Source: Deltaproteobacteria bacterium (GTDB lineage: Bacteria > Desulfobacterota > Desulfarculia > Adiutricales > JAGVGV01). Taken from it: a stretch of DNA of 9,811 nucleotides. The stretch covers positions 1 to 9,811 of the forward strand of contig JADFXS010000087.1 in assembly GCA_015233515.1 (NCBI GenBank), in the 5' to 3' direction. The first letter of the stretch is position 1. The number at the start of each line of letters is the position of its first letter. This document shows, piece after piece, positions 6,502 to 9,811 of this stretch. The notes under the pieces are model-generated. The model saw only the letters and a list, made by a program, of their open reading frames with translations, searched no databases and was not told the origin of the DNA. The translations under genes and the position numbers were made by a program.

Positions 6502-6984
6502 TTAAGCGGGATTCTTTTTTTGGACCATCCCTGTAATTTTGACGGAGATAATGCCGAGCAGGTTGCCGACCAGCATCATAACCGCCGTGTGAAACAGCAC
6601 TTCCCAGAGAGTTCCCTTGAAGATATTCAAGTTACCGAAAAAGACAGCGGCGCCCAGGAACTGTCCCGGAATGGTGGCCAGGAGTTTCGTGGAGCCTTCA
6701 ATACACATAACAAAGACTAAAACAGTGACAACAATAGTTAAAGCGATTGGGCTCTGGATACCGATCAGGCCATAGAGGAAAAGGAAAACGGCCGAATGAG
6801 CCATCCCGCTGAAGTTGGTGATATATGATTTGGCCAGGGCTTTATCATCTCCGCCGCAAAAGAAAAAGCTGGCCCAAGCCGCAAAGGCCGGCCAAGCGGC
6901 CAGCCAGGGGAACATCTGGACGATTTGAAAGAAAATACCCGCTAAAAGGGCGACAACGATGGAAATTGGAAGTAAAGCTTCCAT
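6502..6984 (-). CDS. DUF1097-family inner-membrane protein
   Basis: This is a small multi-pass inner-membrane protein of 160 residues, with function unknown to me. It is almost wholly hydrophobic, with about five membrane segments: near residues 5-24, 28-44, 58-78, 80-102 and 130-152. The aromatic pattern WASFFFCGGD (38-47) and the later CIEGSTKLLATIPGQFLGA are typical of DUF1097 proteins, such as E. coli YcdZ (about 163 residues). I chose the ATG at 6984 because AAAGGA lies 8-9 nt upstream. The ATG at 6993 would sit directly against that ribosome binding site. The gene stands alone on the minus strand, convergent with DUF2283. A TACAAT (7009-7004) upstream could be its -10 element, but no good -35 was seen. 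Confidence 0.8.
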   Translation of the reverse strand: MEALLPISIVVALLAGIFFQIVQMFPWLAAWPAFAAWASFFFCGGDDKALAKSYITNFSGMAHSAVFLFLYGLIGIQSPIALTIVVTVLVFVMCIEGSTKLLATIPGQFLGAAVFFGNLNIFKGTLWEVLFHTAVMMLVGNLLGIISVKITGMVQKKNPA

Positions 6985-7499
6985 ATCACGCATCCTTTCT
7001 TAAATTGTAGTTGATTGATCTGCATTTTCAGGAACTTTATCGGTCTCAGCCGTTAATTATTATTCGTTTGGGTTGGTTTTGTGGATGCTGATTTCGTCGG
7101 TAACCGTCAGGGGGACCGCGGATTTCACGGATGGCGCCACCCTTGCGGGCATAGCGGCTTGGGAATGACAATAACAAACTCATGGACGATATTTCGCTCT
7201 CTTATGAAATGCGTGTTTGTTAAAGCGCGACAGAAATCAGTCAGTGATCGGTTGAATCTGGATATACAATCAATGATTACATTCAGATAAGAAGTCTCGT
7301 CCTGATATTGAGAAAGTCAATGTGACCGGCTTGGTCAAAGAGCTTAGTCGCAGCCAAAAACCAGAGTCTGGGAATCATTTCAAGGTTATCTCCAAAACCA
7401 AGCTTTAGTCGGTCAAAATTGATCTATTTTTAACATATCTTCAGGGTAAGAAATGATATTGATTCGGTAACATTTCAGCCAAGCTTATCGTCGAAATAG

Positions 7500-7549
7500 C
7501 CAGGCCGCGTTAGAAGGTTAGGTTTTCATTTTTTTTTGCGTCGGCCTGG
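7500..7549. repeat. Inverted repeat CCAGGCCG/CGGCCTGG with T-rich loop
   Basis: CCAGGCCG (7500-7507) pairs with CGGCCTGG (7542-7549). Two more CG pairs can form across a bulged T. The loop of about 30 nt contains a run of Ts near 7529-7537. No gene ends next to it on either strand, so a terminator role is unlikely. It may be part of an eroded element. Confidence 0.35.
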
Positions 7550-7910
7550 TCAAATCGGCCTCCGATTAAGATGAAAAGTTCCTATGGCCTCGATGAACGA
7601 CAGAGTAATTGTCTGGACAAAAAGCTTTGCACAACTATAAAGTTGAAACATCAGGATGGAAGAAAATCGCCAAAACTTAGACCATACCTTCGATATTTAT
7701 TTTAGACGAGAGGATTCAGCTTAAATCCCTACGGACGTAAAAGAAAACCTCTTATCATTTTGCCTTAACCCTGGGCTGCCTAAGTCATGGCATAATTGAC
7801 TTATACATTATCACTAAATAATACAAGAATCAAATCAATAGTTCTTAATTCTTTTCTAATTTTCGAAAGAAGGTTGCTCAGACGTTTGAACCGAAAAAAG
7901 CTAACCCGGC

Positions 7911-7928
7911 CGAGGAGGTATTTCCTCG
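7911..7928. repeat. Small hairpin CGAGGA/TCCTCG
   Basis: CGAGGA (7911-7916) and TCCTCG (7923-7928) are perfect complements with a 6-nt loop. The arm includes AGGAGGT, an ideal Shine-Dalgarno match, but no start codon follows at useful spacing, so it does not mark a gene. Confidence 0.3.
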
Positions 7929-8085
7929 AGAACCGAATCAAACCAGTTTTAAAATCCGGCGTCCATAAAGCCGTTAGCCGCGACATTACCGTTGGGGATT
8001 TCCCTTTCGGTTTCAAATTGCCATGCCGGTTCAGCTTAAAAAATTTTCTATTGTTTTAGATCGAAGTATTTATTACGTTTATGTT

Positions 8086-8119
8086 TTTTTCTCCCTGCAA
8101 TTCAATGCAGGGAGAAAAA
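8086..8119. repeat. 14-bp perfect hairpin downstream of the DUF6506 gene
   Basis: TTTTTCTCCCTGCA (8086-8099) and TGCAGGGAGAAAAA (8106-8119) are exact complements around a 6-nt loop, ATTCAA. It lies about 30 nt past the stop of the DUF6506 gene. On both strands the Ts come before the stem and the As after it, so no U-tract trails the hairpin. That is the reverse of an intrinsic terminator. It could be a 3'-end stabilising structure or a protein or RNase III site. Confidence 0.6.
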
Positions 8120-8150
8120 TTTAAAAAGAGACATTGCCCATACTTTTGGA

Positions 8151-8462
8151 CTACTTGAATATCTGGTCACCGCTTTTGCCGCCCAGTCCGGGATGCAGGT
8201 CAAAACGAACGACTCCTACCGGAATTTGCCCTTTTACGGCTTCAACGATTTTGGCCGTTCCTAAGTTTCCGAAACCGCCGCAAAGTTCAATGGCTTGAAT
8301 GCCTTCTTTGAGCAAATCTTGGGCGAGATCAGCCGCGGCCTGGTAATCCTTGGCCGCGACAGCTAAAAGTTGGACGATGGGAGTTTCCACCCAGGCCCGG
8401 TGGATGGAAGGATCAGCCTCGGGGGCTACAAAAATAAAGGCCGCTTTAAGTTTTTCCGACAT
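8151..8462 (-). CDS. DUF6506-family protein
   Basis: This small protein of 103 residues is soluble-looking and has no signal peptide. It matches what I recall of the DUF6506 family: LKAAFIFVAPEADPSIHRAW (5-24) at the start, a middle helix with KDYQAAADLAQDLLKEG, the conserved IELCGGFG (58-65), and an ending VGVVRFDLHPGLGGKSGD (82-99). The alternating strand-helix layout and the glycine-rich loops suggest a small alpha/beta fold that may bind a phosphate or nucleotide, but I know of no defined function. The ATG at 8462 has a near-ideal ribosome binding site, GAGGAG, 6 nt upstream. It lies 63 nt after the AcoX-like gene on the same strand and is probably co-transcribed with it, so a role linked to the dehydrogenase cluster is possible. 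Confidence 0.75.
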   Translation of the reverse strand: MSEKLKAAFIFVAPEADPSIHRAWVETPIVQLLAVAAKDYQAAADLAQDLLKEGIQAIELCGGFGNLGTAKIVEAVKGQIPVGVVRFDLHPGLGGKSGDQIFK

Positions 8463-8525
8463 AATTTACTCCTCATTTTGTAGAAAAGCCGAAATAGGGC
8501 TTCAAGGGCAAAACCAGCCGACAGG

Positions 8526-9533
8526 TCAACTCACAACCGACGGAATTGAAGTGTTTTGGACCAAAGCGCCGTTCTTTAGGGCGCTGGTCATAGTCATAGC
8601 GACATCCACGACCTTCGGGCCGTTTTTAATAATCCGCACGGAGGCTTGTTGCCCTTTGTTCACTTCCACTTCCCGCTCTCCATCTAGAGCCAGTATGGAA
8701 GGTTTGATGATTATGGGCCAATCCTGGTCCAGAGTCATGGTTTCCACCGAGGATAGAGCGATATTTTTTATCATCCCTGGAGCCACTGGGGCCAGGACCT
8801 CGCGTCCGTTAGGACCCATGGTCAAGCATAAGCCGTATGGCTCTTCCGCTTTGACGGATTGTATCAGACCGCCGATAGCGGAAAGGCCGATACTGAATGG
8901 TTCGGCGCGGTTTAAAAATATCTGGCGGACTTTATCCATGTCCCATATGGCCCGCGATCCGATAAACTGGTCATCGTATACACCGGCGTCGACGAGCGCG
9001 ACATCAACAGGTTGACCTTCCTTCCAGACCTGCAACATTGTAGAGTGGATGGAGGCTTCTTCCAAAGGGACAAGCTTATTAGCTACTAATCCGGCGGCTA
9101 AACCGGCTAGGGTGCCTTCGACCATGCTGGGAAAAACATTATTTGTTCCCGTGGAGATAGGCAAAACCGGCGCGGAAACGCCGCCTTTGATGACCGCGCG
9201 ATTAGTGCCGTCGCCACCCAGGGTGACAATGCAGTCTACACCTGATTCCGCCATGATTCTACCGGCTTCGGTCGAGTCGTCCTGGGTGGCCATAGTTCTA
9301 AAATCAACAGGGAAAACAGGAATTTTTATTTTTAAAGGATCCAAAGCCCTGGGTACAATGCCGAAATAATCCGGCATATAGCATATACGTTCCACACCAA
9401 CGGCCAGGAGTCCCAGGATCACTCGCCGAACAATGCGGACTTTTTCCTGGTTGTCAAAAACGCTGCCATAAGCCACCAAACGGCGGATGTCTTTTCCCGA
9501 GGCGGGATTAGCAATAATGCCTACAAAAGACAA
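8526..9533 (-). CDS. acoX: AcoX-like protein of the ATP-NAD kinase fold
   Basis: This 335-residue cytoplasmic protein belongs to the NAD-kinase/diacylglycerol-kinase fold and resembles AcoX, encoded beside acetoin dehydrogenase genes. It opens with VGIIANPASGKDIRR (4-18), followed by the nucleotide-binding GGDGT (106-110) in a context VDCIVTLGGDGTNRAVIKG. It then has the second family motif STGTNNVFP (127-135), and ends with a beta-rich domain containing LALDGEREV (281-289). The exact reaction of AcoX has not, to my knowledge, been settled. The start is a TTG at 9533, supported by AGAGGT 7 nt upstream and by homology beginning at once; there is no nearby in-frame ATG. It follows the end of a probable E1 beta gene and precedes DUF6506. 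The family call is firm, the symbol less so. Confidence 0.82.
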   Translation of the reverse strand: MSFVGIIANPASGKDIRRLVAYGSVFDNQEKVRIVRRVILGLLAVGVERICYMPDYFGIVPRALDPLKIKIPVFPVDFRTMATQDDSTEAGRIMAESGVDCIVTLGGDGTNRAVIKGGVSAPVLPISTGTNNVFPSMVEGTLAGLAAGLVANKLVPLEEASIHSTMLQVWKEGQPVDVALVDAGVYDDQFIGSRAIWDMDKVRQIFLNRAEPFSIGLSAIGGLIQSVKAEEPYGLCLTMGPNGREVLAPVAPGMIKNIALSSVETMTLDQDWPIIIKPSILALDGEREVEVNKGQQASVRIIKNGPKVVDVAMTMTSALKNGALVQNTSIPSVVS

Positions 9534-9617
9534 AGTGGTTACCTCTTTTTTATGGCTCCAAAGAGCTTAAGCAATAATTACCTTCAAATTCTGCCAGACC
9601 GCGGGTGTGAAAGCTAT

Positions 9618-9653
9618 CTGGAGCGTCAGAGGTTTTTTCCTCCAACGCTCCAG
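9618..9653. repeat. Two-tier hairpin in the spacer between E1 beta and AcoX genes
   Basis: CTGGAGCGT (9618-9626) and ACGCTCCAG (9645-9653) pair perfectly over 9 bp. Inside, a CA/CA internal loop leads to a second stem GAGG/CCTC (9629-9632 and 9639-9642) capped by six Ts. On the minus-strand transcript it lies about 85 nt before the AcoX start. The Ts are in the loop, and no U-run follows the stem on either strand, so it is not an intrinsic terminator. An mRNA processing or stability element is likelier. Confidence 0.55.
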
Positions 9654-9713
9654 GCTGTGTCCGAAGTCAAGATGTCAGATCGGGTATTTCCACGATCGGC
9701 AACTCATACAGAA

Positions 9714-9730
9714 GTCTGTTGTTAACAGAC
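9714..9730. repeat. 7-bp perfect hairpin after the E1 beta stop
   Basis: GTCTGTT (9714-9720) and AACAGAC (9724-9730) are perfect complements with a 3-nt loop, about 27 nt downstream of the E1 beta stop codon. A further short pair, GATCG/CGATC, lies near 9678-9697. No U-tract follows on the minus strand. With the hairpin at 9618-9653 this makes the roughly 220-nt spacer highly structured. Confidence 0.4.
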
Positions 9731-9756
9731 GGATCTATATGTCTAACCCCTGACAG

Positions 9757-9811
9757 TTATTTCCCCACGGTTTTTTTCACGGCCGCGATGATTTTTGCCA
9801 CGCTGGGAATG
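9757..9811 (-). CDS. C-terminal end of probable 2-oxoacid/acetoin dehydrogenase E1 beta subunit
   Basis: Only the last 17 codons are in the window: IPSVAKIIAAVKKTVGK, then TAA at 9757-9759. The pattern (I/L)PSV..I..AVKK.. is the usual C-terminus of thiamine-diphosphate-dependent dehydrogenase E1 beta subunits (AcoB, PdhB), where it follows the transketolase C-terminal domain. The AcoX-like gene 223 nt downstream on the same strand supports an acetoin-dehydrogenase-type operon. The fragment is short, so the call rests on this motif plus context. Active-site and cofactor residues would lie outside the window. Confidence 0.6.
   Translation of the reverse strand, partial: IPSVAKIIAAVKKTVGK

Larger units (their letters stand above)
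6994..8150. other. Gene-poor 1.15-kb region, probably decayed DNA
   Basis: I find no convincing gene here. Open frames at 7081-7290, 7796-8059 (plus) and 7801-8016 (minus) lack ribosome binding sites and recognisable domains, and the last two start only at TTG. The segment around 7110-7170 looks like a dispersed intergenic repeat: its translation contains HSGLGMT, a common artefact of such repeats, and CTTGCGGGCAT at 7142-7152 also occurs at 6371-6381. Around 7275-7460 short protein-like stretches broken by stops are visible on both strands. The part near 7780-7870 is AT-rich. Inverted repeats occur at 7500-7549, 7911-7928 and 8086-8119. No tRNA, rRNA or CRISPR pattern was seen. Confidence 0.6.

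Noticed and set aside
7081..7290. Plus-strand open frame of 69 codons
   Set aside because: It starts at GTG without a ribosome binding site, shows no domain, and its HSGLGMT stretch is a typical translation of intergenic repeats.
7940..8040. Faint resemblance to a riboswitch (CATAAAGCC and several short stems)
   Set aside because: The conserved bases of the cyclic-di-GMP class are not present in order, and no plus-strand gene follows for it to control.
7796..8059. Overlapping open frames on both strands (87 codons plus, 71 codons minus)
   Set aside because: Both start only at TTG without ribosome binding sites. They are basic, low in recognisable motifs and lie in AT-rich DNA where such frames arise by chance.
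8086..8119. Intrinsic terminator for the DUF6506 transcript
   Set aside because: The stem is strong, but the T-run is on the 5' side on both strands, so no U-tail follows the hairpin.
8350..9015. Plus-strand open frame of 221 codons
   Set aside because: It is antisense to the AcoX and DUF6506 genes, spans their junction, and shows no domain of its own.

Overview
The window reads as a chromosomal stretch from a Gram-negative bacterium of moderate GC. Its gene content (an export operon of the YbhGFSR type, a DUF4258/DUF2283 pair, DUF6506 beside an AcoX homologue) would suit a member of the Desulfobacterota (former Deltaproteobacteria). That placement is an inference from gene content; there is no rRNA or marker gene here to confirm it.

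Positions 1-5760, all minus strand: a TetR regulator, an HlyD-type periplasmic adaptor, two separate ABC ATPases and two paralogous ABC-2 permeases, the last cut by the window edge. The order matches E. coli cecR-ybhG-ybhF-ybhS-ybhR, except that the two ATPase halves fused in YbhF are separate genes here. Together they would form an inner-membrane ATP-driven exporter (heterodimeric ATPases plus two permeases) joined by the adaptor to an outer-membrane channel, under control of a local drug- or stress-sensing repressor. The ATPase-permease and permease-permease junctions are 4-nt ATGA overlaps, so those subunits are probably translationally coupled. A promoter and a 12-bp palindrome in front of the TetR gene suggest autorepression.

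Positions 5761-6357, plus strand: a small two-gene unit, DUF4258 then DUF2283, which looks like a toxin-antitoxin-type pair. The DUF4258 reading frame is broken by what looks like one extra A in a run of six, so it is a pseudogene, a sequencing error or a recoded gene.

Positions 6358-8150: a lone minus-strand DUF1097 membrane protein, then about 1.1 kb with no convincing gene. That stretch is partly AT-rich and holds inverted repeats, a possible dispersed-repeat relic and short protein-like fragments. It looks like decayed DNA.

Positions 8151-9811, minus strand: the C-terminal end of a probable 2-oxoacid/acetoin dehydrogenase E1 beta subunit, then an AcoX-type NAD-kinase-fold protein, then a DUF6506 protein. 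This looks like the tail of an acetoin or 2-oxoacid dehydrogenase operon, with a multi-hairpin spacer between E1 beta and AcoX.

I found no CRISPR array, tRNA, rRNA or intact mobile element. The points most worth a second look are the split, asymmetric ATPase pair, the frameshifted DUF4258 gene, and a set of near-perfect intergenic hairpins that lack terminator U-tracts. I see no strong evidence for a wholly new system.
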